Made by a program: the position numbers and the translations under genes. The notes under the pieces were generated by a model that ran no database searches, was not told the origin of the DNA, and saw only the letters and a list, made by a program, of their open reading frames with translations. A stretch of 54,777 bases of DNA from a virus. Numbering within the stretch: the stretch's first letter is position 1; every line of letters begins with the position of its first letter. Shown piece by piece: positions 22,488 through 30,478 of the stretch. Location of the stretch: the IMG/VR virus record IMGVR_UViG_3300031972_003254, positions 1 through 54,777 of that record; one strand, written 5' to 3'.

Positions 22488-22931
22488 ATGACCAATCGCA
22501 CCTGCACGATCCTTCGCCCCGCTGGAACCGGCCCGCTCGAAGCGGTTCGTCCGATCAGCATCAACGGTAAGGCCTACCCTTACGAGTACGGCAAGCCTCT
22601 CGAACTGCCCGAGGATGTGATCGAGGTTGCCCGTGAAGCAGGTCTGGAAGTCGCAATCCACGAGGATTCGCCCGTCGGCTCCGGAAGCGCCGACGAGAGC
22701 GACGCTGCCGCCGGGAGCGGAGCGCCGGGGGGTGAGAACCCCGGCGGCAGCGACACCTTCGATGCCGATGCGATCATCACGGGCACCGTCCCCGAGGTCG
22801 AGGAGCGCCTTGAGGGCCTGACGCTGGAACAGCTCGAACTCGTCGCGAAGGCCGAGATCGACCGCGAGCAGCCGCGCGTCGGCGTCAGGGAAGCCATCGC
22901 CCGCGCCAAGTCCGCCTTCACCGGCGAGTGA
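22488..22931 (+). CDS. Virion-operon protein with duplicated small domain and acidic linker
   Basis: 147 residues. Residues 1-60 carry the same module as the preceding gene (PISINGKAYPYEYGKPLELP, VIEVAREAGLEVAIHED). Residues 62-92 are a Gly/Ser/Asp linker, and the C-terminal third is helical (VEERLEGLTLEQLELVAKAE). The last part resembles SAP/HeH-like or LEM-like short helical motifs, but I cannot assign it. GGAG precedes the ATG. Confidence 0.65.
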   Translation: MTNRTCTILRPAGTGPLEAVRPISINGKAYPYEYGKPLELPEDVIEVAREAGLEVAIHEDSPVGSGSADESDAAAGSGAPGGENPGGSDTFDADAIITGTVPEVEERLEGLTLEQLELVAKAEIDREQPRVGVREAIARAKSAFTGE

Positions 22932-22963
22932 TCCCATTCACCACCCCCTGACAGGAGCCAACC

Positions 22964-23602
22964 ATGGAAGACATCAAGCCCGAGCGCATTCCGCTGGCGG
23001 ACGCGGACATGCCGACGCTCAAGCACTTCGCCGAAACCCTTCTCGGCATCGAGGTCAAGACCGGCACGAACGCCGCGCAGCTTCGCGGTAAGATCAGTGC
23101 CGCAGCGCCCGAACTGAAGGACGTGCCCGCCCTGCCCAAGCCGCCGGAACCGATGGTCATGGCAGCACCGCCGCCTGCTCCCGCACCCGCCGAATATGTT
23201 CCGGTCGAAGGGGAGAACCCTGCGCTGCGCCCGGCGGCGATCAGCCGCCCCGCATCGCAGGCGCTGATGCACCCGAACCTCGACCCGAAGGTGCGGATCA
23301 AAATTCACAAGACGGACGACAAGCGCCGCTCGAAGGAAGTTACGGTCTCGGTCAACGGGGCCGTCTGGCGGATGCAGCGCGGCGTCGAGATCGACGTGCC
23401 GTACCGCGTCTATCTGGCGCTCGATAACGCAAAGGAGAAGGCGGCGGTCGAAACCGACGACCTGAACCCGGTGACGAAGGAGCCCATCATGGGTTGGGAG
23501 GAAATCCATTCCTACCCGTTCACCGTGCGGCAAATGCCGAGCGACGAAGAGATCGACGCCTGGGAGATCGCGACCGGCTCCGGCTTCGCGGTTGCGGCCT
23601 GA
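22964..23602 (+). CDS. Virion-operon protein, unknown
   Basis: 212 residues. Residues 10-55 form a short helical domain (DMPTLKHFAETLLGIEVKTG) similar in kind to the end of the previous protein. Residues 58-100 are a Pro/Ala linker (PALPKPPEPMVMAAPPPAPA). Residues 108-212 are a beta-rich module (KVRIKIHKTDDKRRSKEVTV, VNGAVWRMQRGVEIDVPYRV, IHSYPFTVRQMPSDEEIDAW). I have seen the last module in podovirus head operons without a function. CAGGAGCC lies before the ATG. Confidence 0.6.
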   Translation: MEDIKPERIPLADADMPTLKHFAETLLGIEVKTGTNAAQLRGKISAAAPELKDVPALPKPPEPMVMAAPPPAPAPAEYVPVEGENPALRPAAISRPASQALMHPNLDPKVRIKIHKTDDKRRSKEVTVSVNGAVWRMQRGVEIDVPYRVYLALDNAKEKAAVETDDLNPVTKEPIMGWEEIHSYPFTVRQMPSDEEIDAWEIATGSGFAVAA

Positions 23603-23617
23603 CGAAAGCCCTTCGGC

Positions 23618-24298
23618 ATGTCGACGTTCCTCGAACTGGTCAACGCCGTCGAGCGCGAAAGCGGCACCGTGTCCAAGTCCCAGCGGCTTGCCACGGTTGC
23701 CGGCGCGCCCGGCCGGCAGGAGAAGATCGTCGAGTGGACATCGACCGCGTGGATGCAGATCCAGCGCGCGCGGCCGGACTGGGCGTTCATGCGCGCCGAA
23801 GCGAGCCATGAGCTTACCGTGGGGCAGGCGCGTTATGCCGCCGCAGACCTCGGCGTGACCGATTTTGCCGGGTGGAGGCGTGAAGCGGACGGGGCGACGC
23901 CGTTCTCGATCTACGATCCGGCATACGGGCGCGCGGACGAGAACAGGCTTCACACCGTTCCCTTCGCGCATTGGCGGGACACCTACGACATTGGTGTCCA
24001 CGACGCCCTGCGGCCCAGCGCGGTCGCGGTCGACGATCAGCGCCGCCTGTGCCTCGGGCCGACACCCGACAAGGCATATATCCTGCGCTTCGGGTACCGC
24101 CGCTCGATCCAGCGCCTGACCGACGACGACGACGTGCCGGTGATGCCCGACGACCATCACGAGGCGATTGTCTGGCTCGCGATCACGCTGCTTGCCGAGC
24201 ACGACGAGGCTGGCTTCCAGGCCGGTGCCGCGATGATCCGCTACCGCGACGCCTACTCCGCCATGGTCCGCGACCTGACGCCGGAGATCGAGCTTTGA
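23618..24298 (+). CDS. Head-tail adaptor-like protein
   Basis: 226 residues, helical. STFLELVNAVERESGTVSKS at the start and QEKIVEWTSTAWMQIQRARP are the pattern of podovirus head-completion adaptors (gp6-like ring proteins). The second half has YILRFGYRRSIQRLTDDDDV, PDDHHEAIVWLAITLLAEHD and YRDAYSAMVRDLTPEIE, which in such proteins packs under the portal. It lies between capsid and tube genes and its end overlaps the next start. The assignment is by pattern and position. Confidence 0.7.
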   Translation: MSTFLELVNAVERESGTVSKSQRLATVAGAPGRQEKIVEWTSTAWMQIQRARPDWAFMRAEASHELTVGQARYAAADLGVTDFAGWRREADGATPFSIYDPAYGRADENRLHTVPFAHWRDTYDIGVHDALRPSAVAVDDQRRLCLGPTPDKAYILRFGYRRSIQRLTDDDDVPVMPDDHHEAIVWLAITLLAEHDEAGFQAGAAMIRYRDAYSAMVRDLTPEIEL

Positions 24299-26361
24299 GC
24301 CAGAAGATCGACACCTTCGCTCTCGTCGGCGGCCTCGACACCAGCAGTCCGGCGCTGGCCACACCTCCCGAATCCCTCATCTTCGGCACGAACTACGAAC
24401 CGCTGGCCGAAGGGTACGGACGCGTGGATGGTTACGAGCGCTTCGACGGGACGACCGCACCGTCGGCGGCTGTATTCTGGCGCTTGCAGTTCGAGACGGG
24501 CACCGAAGCCATGGCGTCCGGGCAGACGCTGAACGGTCAGAGCAGCGGCGCGACCGGTGTGCTGCTCGTCGACCCCGTTCTGACGTCCGGCGCTTGGGCC
24601 GACAACGACGCTGCGGGCTATCTCGTGCTCGTGGCGGTTTCAGGCGCGTTCATCCCCGGCGAGCAGCTTGCGGTTGGCGCGCTGCCGACAGCGCTGGCGG
24701 CCGGCCTCGCGAACGAAGGCGAGGCGGATGACGAAGTGTCCGCGACGGGCTGGCTTGAGGCCGCGCAGGCATTCCGCCGGGCTCAGATTGCTCAGGTTCC
24801 CGGCTCGGGGCCGGTTCGCGGTGCCGCTGTGCACCTCGGATCGGTCTACGCATGGCGAGACAATTCGGCAGGAACGGCGCTGCTTGGCTACCGGGCAACG
24901 GCAAACTCGTGGCAGGCCCTCGCCAATTCCTCGCGGCTGACGTTCTCTGCCGGGTCCGGAGGGTTCGCCGAGGGCGATGTCATCAATGGAGGCACGTCGG
25001 GAGCGCAGGCCACCGTTATTCGCATCGTCGAGGACACTGGTTCGTGGGACGATGGCTCTGCGGCGGGCAAGGTCCACCTGATCGGGATCGCCGGGGCTTT
25101 CGCAGACGGGGAAGCGCTGCGTGTCGGAACCGACGTTATCGCTACCGCAGGCACGATGACCGATAACACCTTCGCGCCCGGCGGCAGGGTGCGCTGGATC
25201 GGCCACAACTTCTACGGTGCGAGCAATCGCTACCGGCTCTACGGCGCGACCGGCGCTGCCAACGGCTTCGAGCTGGTCTCCGGATCAATGGTCCCCATCG
25301 AGACCGGGATGGTGCCCGATACGCCGCAGCGCGTGTTCGAGGTGGGCAACGGCCTCGGCTTCACCTTCGCGGGAGGTTCGGTGCAGGTCTCGCAGCCCGG
25401 CGAGCCGCTTTCGTGGCAGGTCATCCTGGGCGCGGGCGAGATTGGCATCGGCACCGAGATCACAAACGTCGTGCAGGCGAACGAAACGACCGTCGCCTTC
25501 TTCGGCGCGCAGAAGATCGCGATCCTGCAGGGCCATGACATCGACGACTTTGTGCTCGACACGCTGACCGAAGAGGCTGGCGCCGAGCCGGACACGGCGC
25601 AGCGCATCGCGCGGACCGTCTACCTCGACCTTCGCGGCATGCGCAGCCTCGATGCGACGCAGGCGTTCGGAAACTTCAAAACCGGCACGCTTTCCGAGCA
25701 CTTCGAGGGGTTCTTCAAGGGGCGGCGCAAAGCGGGCAATAAGCCCGTCGGCAGCCTCGTCTCGCGAGCCAAGTCGCAGTACCGGGTCTACTACGCAGAC
25801 GGTACCGGGCTCTCGGTCTACATGGGCAGCAAGAAGCCGCAAGCGATCCCTTTTTCGTTCGGCTTCGTGCCGTTCTCGTTCGGCCAGGGCGAACTGAATG
25901 ACGGGGAAGCGCTGCTTGTCGGCGCGGAGGATGGGTACGTCTACCGGCTCGATTCCGGCACCAGCTTCGATGGCGAGGCGATCAGCGCGGTCGCCGTCCT
26001 TCCCTTCAACCACTTCAAGTCCGCGATGCAGGACAAGCGGTTCCACAAGGTGTCGGTCGAGATGAAGGGGCCGCCCAGCGCCCGTATCGGCATCACCGTG
26101 CAGTTCAACTACGGCGAGGACGATCAGCCCATCGACAGCGGCGGCGAGTTCACCGTGCGCGGCGGCGGCGGCTTCTGGGATCAGGCGACCTGGGACGACT
26201 TCTACTGGTCCGCCCCAATTTCAGGTGTCGCAGAGTGCTACGTCGACGGCCAGGGCCGGAACGCCAGCTTCACCTTCGTCTCGGCAGGCGGCGCGACTGA
26301 AGCGCCGCACGTCCTGCAAGCCTACTCGGTCCACCACTCGGCGCGAAAGGTGCGGCGATGA
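24295..26361 (+). CDS. Large virion structural protein with internal repeats (tail tube or hub)
   Basis: 688 residues. TTG 24295 overlaps the previous stop (TTGA) and GGAG is eight bases upstream. The N-terminus (KIDTFALVGGLDTSSPALAT, SLIFGTNYEPLAEGYGRVDG) is typical of the long beta-rich stub proteins of podovirus heads. Two copies of a beta module appear near residues 75-145 and 210-285: TSGATGVLLVD with SGAFIPGEQLAVG, and TSGAQATVIRI with AGAFADGEALRVG. Later parts include QVILGAGEIGIGTEITNVVQ and GFVPFSFGQGELNDGEALLV. Probably tail tube or hub; no enzymatic motif seen. Confidence 0.7.
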   Translation: MSQKIDTFALVGGLDTSSPALATPPESLIFGTNYEPLAEGYGRVDGYERFDGTTAPSAAVFWRLQFETGTEAMASGQTLNGQSSGATGVLLVDPVLTSGAWADNDAAGYLVLVAVSGAFIPGEQLAVGALPTALAAGLANEGEADDEVSATGWLEAAQAFRRAQIAQVPGSGPVRGAAVHLGSVYAWRDNSAGTALLGYRATANSWQALANSSRLTFSAGSGGFAEGDVINGGTSGAQATVIRIVEDTGSWDDGSAAGKVHLIGIAGAFADGEALRVGTDVIATAGTMTDNTFAPGGRVRWIGHNFYGASNRYRLYGATGAANGFELVSGSMVPIETGMVPDTPQRVFEVGNGLGFTFAGGSVQVSQPGEPLSWQVILGAGEIGIGTEITNVVQANETTVAFFGAQKIAILQGHDIDDFVLDTLTEEAGAEPDTAQRIARTVYLDLRGMRSLDATQAFGNFKTGTLSEHFEGFFKGRRKAGNKPVGSLVSRAKSQYRVYYADGTGLSVYMGSKKPQAIPFSFGFVPFSFGQGELNDGEALLVGAEDGYVYRLDSGTSFDGEAISAVAVLPFNHFKSAMQDKRFHKVSVEMKGPPSARIGITVQFNYGEDDQPIDSGGEFTVRGGGGFWDQATWDDFYWSAPISGVAECYVDGQGRNASFTFVSAGGATEAPHVLQAYSVHHSARKVRR

Positions 26362-27572
26362 GCAACCCCTATTTTCTCTCCGCAGACGTTTTCAGGGCGC
26401 ATACGGTTGCCCGCTCGTCGCAGATCACTGCCGAGTTCAAGCGTGTCGAGAGCGCCTTCGACCAGATCCACGCGGACCTCAACGACTGGTCGACGGCAAG
26501 CTCGACAAGCACGCTGACCGTCGGCACCGGCTTTAAGGCGCTCGTCATCAGCGCGGGCCGGTTCATTCAGGTTGGTCAGGTCCTGACCATCGCGGCAGTG
26601 CTCAACACCGATGCGTTCATGACCGGACGCGTCACCAGCTACGACCACGAGACCGGGGCTGCCGTAGTAAACGTGGCGGAGATCGGCGCTGCGGGTACCC
26701 ACTCGAACTGGACGGTGGCGATTTCCACGCTCGCCACCCTGCCCGGCGACCTCGTGACCGCAACCGGCGCGGTAACGCTCAGCGGCAAGACGATGAATTT
26801 CGGGGCCAACACGTTCCAGATGACGCTGGCGCAGCTCAATGCCGCGATCATCGACAATGACGTGGCAACCCCGGCGGATGTGCTCAGCGCCAAGGGCATC
26901 AAGGCGAGGCAGATGGGCGCGATCACAGCGTCTCTGCTGCTCGTGCGCGCCGAGCATGCGGGGGTATACATCGTTGCCGCCGCATCGGGCATCACGATCA
27001 CGTTCCCGGCCGGCAACGTCAATTCGGGCGGCTTTGCGGTCGGCGAAGGCGTGGCCGTCACGAACAGCAGCGGCGCGGACATCACCCTGGCGTTCCCCGG
27101 GGGTTCCGACACGGTGAGCACGACGCTCAAGGCCGGGCAGAACGCCTTCTACTACTCCGACGGCAACGGCTACTGGCGCGAATCGGGCCGCTCCTCGCGC
27201 ACGTTCCTCGACCAGTCGATGCAACTGAACCCGGCGGGCACCATCCACCCCGAATCCATCGGCTACCGGGGGCTTCCGGCGAACAATCGCACGGCCAACT
27301 ACACGCTGCAGGCGAACGATGCGGGCAAGCTCATCCCCAATACCACGGGCGGCTGGGTCGTTCCGGCCAATGCGTCGGTCGCCTTCCCCATCGGTACGAC
27401 CGTCGTGCTGTTCAACAACAGCGGGTCGGCGCAGTCGCTTTCTGTCCTCAGCGACACGCTGCGCCTCGGCGGCACGACCGACACTGGTCCACGCTCGGTG
27501 GATGCATATGGGCTGGCCACCATCGTCAAGGTCGCCGCAACGGCCTGGGTCGTGACGGGGCACGTCACATGA
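26358..27572 (+). CDS. Virion protein, fibre-like beta protein
   Basis: 404 residues, coupled by ATGA. Residues 1-45 are helical (FRAHTVARSSQITAEFKRVE), the usual anchor of virion-bound fibres. Residues 50-404 are Gly/Thr/Ser/Asn-rich beta structure (VITVTFPAG-like ITITFPAGNVNSGGFAVGEG, TLRLGGTTDTGPRSVDAYGL). It may be a head or tail appendage. No enzyme signature. The helical start marks it as attached to the gene product before it. Confidence 0.65.
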   Translation: MSNPYFLSADVFRAHTVARSSQITAEFKRVESAFDQIHADLNDWSTASSTSTLTVGTGFKALVISAGRFIQVGQVLTIAAVLNTDAFMTGRVTSYDHETGAAVVNVAEIGAAGTHSNWTVAISTLATLPGDLVTATGAVTLSGKTMNFGANTFQMTLAQLNAAIIDNDVATPADVLSAKGIKARQMGAITASLLLVRAEHAGVYIVAAASGITITFPAGNVNSGGFAVGEGVAVTNSSGADITLAFPGGSDTVSTTLKAGQNAFYYSDGNGYWRESGRSSRTFLDQSMQLNPAGTIHPESIGYRGLPANNRTANYTLQANDAGKLIPNTTGGWVVPANASVAFPIGTTVVLFNNSGSAQSLSVLSDTLRLGGTTDTGPRSVDAYGLATIVKVAATAWVVTGHVT

Positions 27573-28063
27573 CCGGGGCCGTTGCCATCATGGCCGGAAG
27601 CAGAAGGGCGGGAACGCCGTCCCCGACGCCCACACCCACGCCTACACCGACGCCCACCCCCACGCCGACAGTAACGCTAATCGATCGCTACATCGAGAAT
27701 GCAGGCGGCGGCGCGCGAACTGCCTCAATCGAAGTTCGCGCGACCCGGTTGGTCGTGGAAACCTCGACCGTAATCTCTTCCTACGAGTGGCTTTCGTCGG
27801 ATGGGGTGCCGTCGGCTTATCAGATTCGTGCCACGACCGTGAGCGGAGGAGGGCCAAACGGCATCAGCGGCACGACCGGCTTGTGGCTGAGCCTCGGCAG
27901 CGATCAGGCGTGGTCCGTGACGGCATCCTCTCCGAACCAGTACCGAACGTGGGAACTGATGCTGGAAATCCGTAGCGCCGCCTCGGGCGATGTGCTGGCA
28001 AGCGCCACTGTAACGCTGACTGCCGAGTGGCTTAGCGGCGGCACCGGTGAGATTGAGCCATGA
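27569..28063 (+). CDS. Virion protein with Thr-Pro repeat stalk
   Basis: 164 residues. Residues 16-34 are an uninterrupted run of alternating Pro and Thr (nt 27614-27670), a rigid extended linker. The rest is a small all-beta domain (ENAGGGARTASIEVRATRLV, YRTWELMLEIRSAASGDVLA, TLTAEWLSGG). An outward-facing appendage or a surface-binding domain are plausible; the fold looks immunoglobulin-like but I cannot name a family. Confidence 0.6.
   Translation: MTGAVAIMAGSRRAGTPSPTPTPTPTPTPTPTPTVTLIDRYIENAGGGARTASIEVRATRLVVETSTVISSYEWLSSDGVPSAYQIRATTVSGGGPNGISGTTGLWLSLGSDQAWSVTASSPNQYRTWELMLEIRSAASGDVLASATVTLTAEWLSGGTGEIEP
27614..27670 (+). repeat. Codon repeat encoding (Thr-Pro)n
   Basis: About nine alternating ACG/ACC/ACA and CCC/CCG/CCT codon pairs. 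Variation at third positions shows selection on the protein rather than recent slippage. Confidence 0.8.
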
Positions 28064-28461
28064 AACTCCAGTACCTCGCATCGGCCATGGCGTCGGCGGG
28101 CGCAGGGATCATCGCTCCCGGCGCTCCGGCCATCTCAGGCCAGTTTCTCGAAGCTGCGGGAGTGGTTGTGCCGATGCCCGTCTTCGTCATGGGGCTCGGC
28201 TTCGCCGGGGCTGGCGGCTTCATTGCAATGGCTATGGTGCCGCCCGGCGACCGCTTCGACAAATGGCTGACGATATGCCTTGCGCTGTTCTTCGGCCTCA
28301 TGACCGCCATCGCACACCCGCACGTCATCGTGGCGCGCGACTTGCCGATCCAGCTTGTCATGGGGCTTACCGGCTTCGTTTCGCGCGGAATGGCTGACGT
28401 CCTGCAGAAGGTGGTCGCAAAGCTGGACGTGTCCGCCCTGTGGAAGGGGCTGGGCAAATGA
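28060..28461 (+). CDS. Membrane protein, candidate holin
   Basis: 133 residues with about three hydrophobic segments: residues 5-25 (LASAMASAGAGIIAPGAPAI), 35-62 (VVVPMPVFVMGLGFAGAGGF) and 70-100 (WLTICLALFFGLMTAIAHPH), then an amphipathic C-terminus. It opens the lysis region, three genes before the endolysin, so it could be the holin, but the next gene and the 91-residue gene after the endolysin are also candidates. Confidence 0.55.
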   Translation: MKLQYLASAMASAGAGIIAPGAPAISGQFLEAAGVVVPMPVFVMGLGFAGAGGFIAMAMVPPGDRFDKWLTICLALFFGLMTAIAHPHVIVARDLPIQLVMGLTGFVSRGMADVLQKVVAKLDVSALWKGLGK

Positions 28462-28826
28462 TGATCTACCTCAACGTCGTCATCGTGTTCGGCTACGTGG
28501 TGCTCACCGCGATGCTGTTCGATCACGGCACGAAGGCGCGCGAGCCGCTGATCCGCCGGCTCAAGTTCGCCACGCTGGCCGTCGCGTTCATGTGCTTCGG
28601 CATTGGCCGCATGTCCTACACTCCCGGCACTATCGGCCCCGACGAGTGGATCTTCAACATGGGTCACGTCGCGTTCCAGACTTTCGGGGCGGTCTATTTC
28701 TGGACTGGCTACCGGATGGCGCACGGAGAGACGCGCGAGGGTCTGGCCAAGAACGAGCGCCAGAAGGTCAAGGCGCTGGCCTCGCTGGTGAAGCGCGAAC
28801 TTAGTGAAACCGGAGAAAGACGATGA
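28458..28826 (+). CDS. Membrane protein before endolysin
   Basis: 122 residues, ATG 28458 overlapping the previous stop. Hydrophobic helices at residues 3-21 (IYLNVVIVFGYVVLTAMLF), about 38-54 (KFATLAVAFMCFGIGRM) and 68-88 (NMGHVAFQTFGAVYFWTGYR), then a charged tail (NERQKVKALASLVKRELSET). Three-helix topology would fit a class I holin or a holin partner. It overlaps the endolysin gene by four bases. Confidence 0.6.
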   Translation: MMIYLNVVIVFGYVVLTAMLFDHGTKAREPLIRRLKFATLAVAFMCFGIGRMSYTPGTIGPDEWIFNMGHVAFQTFGAVYFWTGYRMAHGETREGLAKNERQKVKALASLVKRELSETGERR

Positions 28827-29467
28827 CCGACCCTCGCACACCCGCCTTCGATGCGGTCGGGGCTATTTGCCCGCCGGGCTTGTGGAACGATCCCGGCAAC
28901 ATCCTCGCATTCCACAACCTGCTCGATGCATTCGGCGCGCAGCGCGCAGGCAAGGATGAAAGCTTCGACGATGCAATCATCGCTCACCTGCGCGCCGAGG
29001 AAGGCGTTCGCCGCAGGGCCTACAAGGATCATCTCGGCTACTGGACTATCGGCGTCGGGCGACTGATCGACAGCCGAAAGAAGGGCCGCATCACTCCCGA
29101 GGAGGATGCGATCCTGATGGCGAACGACCCGTCGCGCAGGGGCAAGCCGTGGCGCGACTACGTCCTGACCGATGCCGAGATCGACATGCTGCTGCGCAAT
29201 GACGTTGCCGAGAAGGTCGCCGCGATCCGCGATTGGCCTGCATGGAAGGCTGTGGGCAGGAACGTGGCCCGGCGTGTCGCGCTGACCTCCATGGCATTCC
29301 AGATGGGCGTAGACGGCCTCGCGGACTTCCGGAACAGCCTGGCGCTGGTTGCGGCGGGCGACTTCGCGGGCGCGGCCGACAACATGCTGAAGAGCCTTTG
29401 GGCGCGCCAGACGCCGGAGCGCGCGAAACGCGTGACCGAGATGATGCGCACGGGAACGCTGCCGTGA
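28823..29467 (+). CDS. Endolysin, T4-type lysozyme (GH24)
   Basis: 214 residues. The GH24 catalytic triad Glu-8-Asp-5-Thr is in HLRAEEGVRRRAYKDHLGYW followed by TIGVG: Glu near residue 60, Asp near 69, Thr near 75. Later family blocks include RNVARRVALTSMAFQMGVDG and FRNSLALVAAGDFAGAADNM, and SLWARQTPERAKRVTEMMRT at the end. It cuts the N-acetylmuramic acid to N-acetylglucosamine bond. Residues 1-50 precede the domain without a hydrophobic signal, so export should depend on a holin. Confidence 0.9.
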   Translation: MTDPRTPAFDAVGAICPPGLWNDPGNILAFHNLLDAFGAQRAGKDESFDDAIIAHLRAEEGVRRRAYKDHLGYWTIGVGRLIDSRKKGRITPEEDAILMANDPSRRGKPWRDYVLTDAEIDMLLRNDVAEKVAAIRDWPAWKAVGRNVARRVALTSMAFQMGVDGLADFRNSLALVAAGDFAGAADNMLKSLWARQTPERAKRVTEMMRTGTLP

Positions 29468-29739
29468 CCCTGCCTCGCATTCGCGCGCGAACCCTCGCGG
29501 GCGGGGGTATCTTCGCGCTGACCGTGGCGGTGTTCGTCATGATCTTCGTCAAGCCCGAACTCGCGGAAAACGACCTGTTCAAGACGCTGGCGCAGGCCGT
29601 CGTCGTGCAGGGTCTGATCGGTTTGGCGATGGCGTTCTACTTCACCGCGAAGGAACGCGATCCGCACCCCGAGCAGGTGGAAGTCGTCAACGATCAGGAC
29701 GATCCGGTTCCCACCGAGAGCATCGAGGAGGAAGGGTAA
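29464..29739 (+). CDS. Small two-helix membrane protein, holin candidate
   Basis: 91 residues from GTG 29464, overlapping the endolysin stop (GTGA). Basic N-terminus (LPRIRART), hydrophobic helices at about residues 10-28 (AGGGIFALTVAVFVMIFV) and 40-60 (LAQAVVVQGLIGLAMAFYFT), and an acidic cytoplasmic tail (VVNDQDDPVPTESIEEEG). Size and two-helix topology match class II holins; position right after the lysozyme fits a lysis role. Confidence 0.65.
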   Translation: MTLPRIRARTLAGGGIFALTVAVFVMIFVKPELAENDLFKTLAQAVVVQGLIGLAMAFYFTAKERDPHPEQVEVVNDQDDPVPTESIEEEG

Positions 29740-29810
29740 TGGGCTTTCCGCACGACAGCAGCCCTGACCGCCTTTGGCGCAACCCGATTGCCGTCGGGCG
29801 GTGCACGTAA
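29739..29810 (+). CDS. Micro-ORF, 23 residues, strong ribosome site
   Basis: The ATG at 29739 shares its A with the preceding TAA, and a very strong GAGGAGGAAGGG lies four bases ahead. The product starts MGFPHDSSPDRLWRNPIAVG and ends RCT. No hydrophobic segment. The tight coupling and strong site suggest it is translated; it may also serve to carry ribosomes through the region. Function unknown. Confidence 0.45.
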   Translation: MGFPHDSSPDRLWRNPIAVGRCT

Positions 29811-29856
29811 TCCCGGCCACGGGGCTCAGTGGCAAGTAGATGGAAAGGTTAGATTG

Positions 29857-30159
29857 ATGCCCAAGGATGAAGCACAGATCGAGAAGGAAATTCAGGACAA
29901 GGGCCTCAATGCCCCGCGCCTGAATCCGCAGATGATCGACGAGACTGTCGTTTCGGAGCAGTATCACGTCTTCCCCGGCACGACGATGACTGTTTGCGCG
30001 CTCACCCTGCGCAACGGTTACATCGTGACCGGCGAGAGTGCGGCAGCGAGCCCCGAAAACTTCGACAAGGAGATCGGTCGCAAGATCGCGCGCGACAACG
30101 CACGCAACAAGATTTGGGCGCTGGAGGGGTATCTCCTGCGCGAGAAGCTGGCGGCATGA
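29857..30159 (+). CDS. Phage gp49-family protein
   Basis: 100 residues; ATG 29857 with GGAAAGG upstream. It fits the small family found as gp49/gp66-like proteins in many phages: QYHVFPGTTMTVCALTLRNG, YIVTGESAAASPENFDKEIG, IARDNARNKIWALEGYLLRE. The family is widespread and its function is not established. It sits in the lysis region between the holin-like gene and a micro-ORF. Confidence 0.8.
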   Translation: MPKDEAQIEKEIQDKGLNAPRLNPQMIDETVVSEQYHVFPGTTMTVCALTLRNGYIVTGESAAASPENFDKEIGRKIARDNARNKIWALEGYLLREKLAA

Positions 30160-30221
30160 TCCGCAAATTCAAGTTCGCGGGGGCGGCTTCGGTCGCCCTC
30201 GCCCTTGAGGAAACCGAATAA
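30156..30221 (+). CDS. Micro-ORF, 21 residues, coupled on both sides
   Basis: ATG 30156 overlaps the gp49-like stop (ATGA) and its TAA overlaps the next ATG (TAATG). The product is MIRKFKFAGAASVALALEET plus a final E. A basic start and a short apolar middle are present, too short to span a membrane. The exact fit between two genes argues that it is a translated gene rather than spacer. Confidence 0.5.
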   Translation: MIRKFKFAGAASVALALEETE

Positions 30222-30478
30222 TGACCAACATCGTCAGTCTGGTTCAGCCCAGCAACCCCGACTATTACGACGTGGCGAGCGCCCTGCGCAATATCGCCGA
30301 CAGCATCGAAGCCGGTGAATACGGAGAGGTGCTTTCATGCGGCGTGGTTCTGGCGGGCAATACGCTAGAAGTGTTCGGCGCAGGGCCGGATAGCGAAGCC
30401 CCGATGATGGTCACGCTGTTCAACAGCGCGTCTTTCCGCTTCGTCCGCGACCTTGAGGCATTGGGGAGGGACGAATGA
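30221..30478 (+). CDS. Small hypothetical protein
   Basis: 85 residues: ALRNIADSIEAGEYGEVLSC, then GVVLAGNTLEVFGAGPDSEA and TLFNSASFRFVRDLEALGRD. Similar small alpha/beta proteins occur next to gp49-like genes in many phages, without a known role. Coupled to both neighbours (TAATG and ATGA). Confidence 0.65.
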   Translation: MTNIVSLVQPSNPDYYDVASALRNIADSIEAGEYGEVLSCGVVLAGNTLEVFGAGPDSEAPMMVTLFNSASFRFVRDLEALGRDE

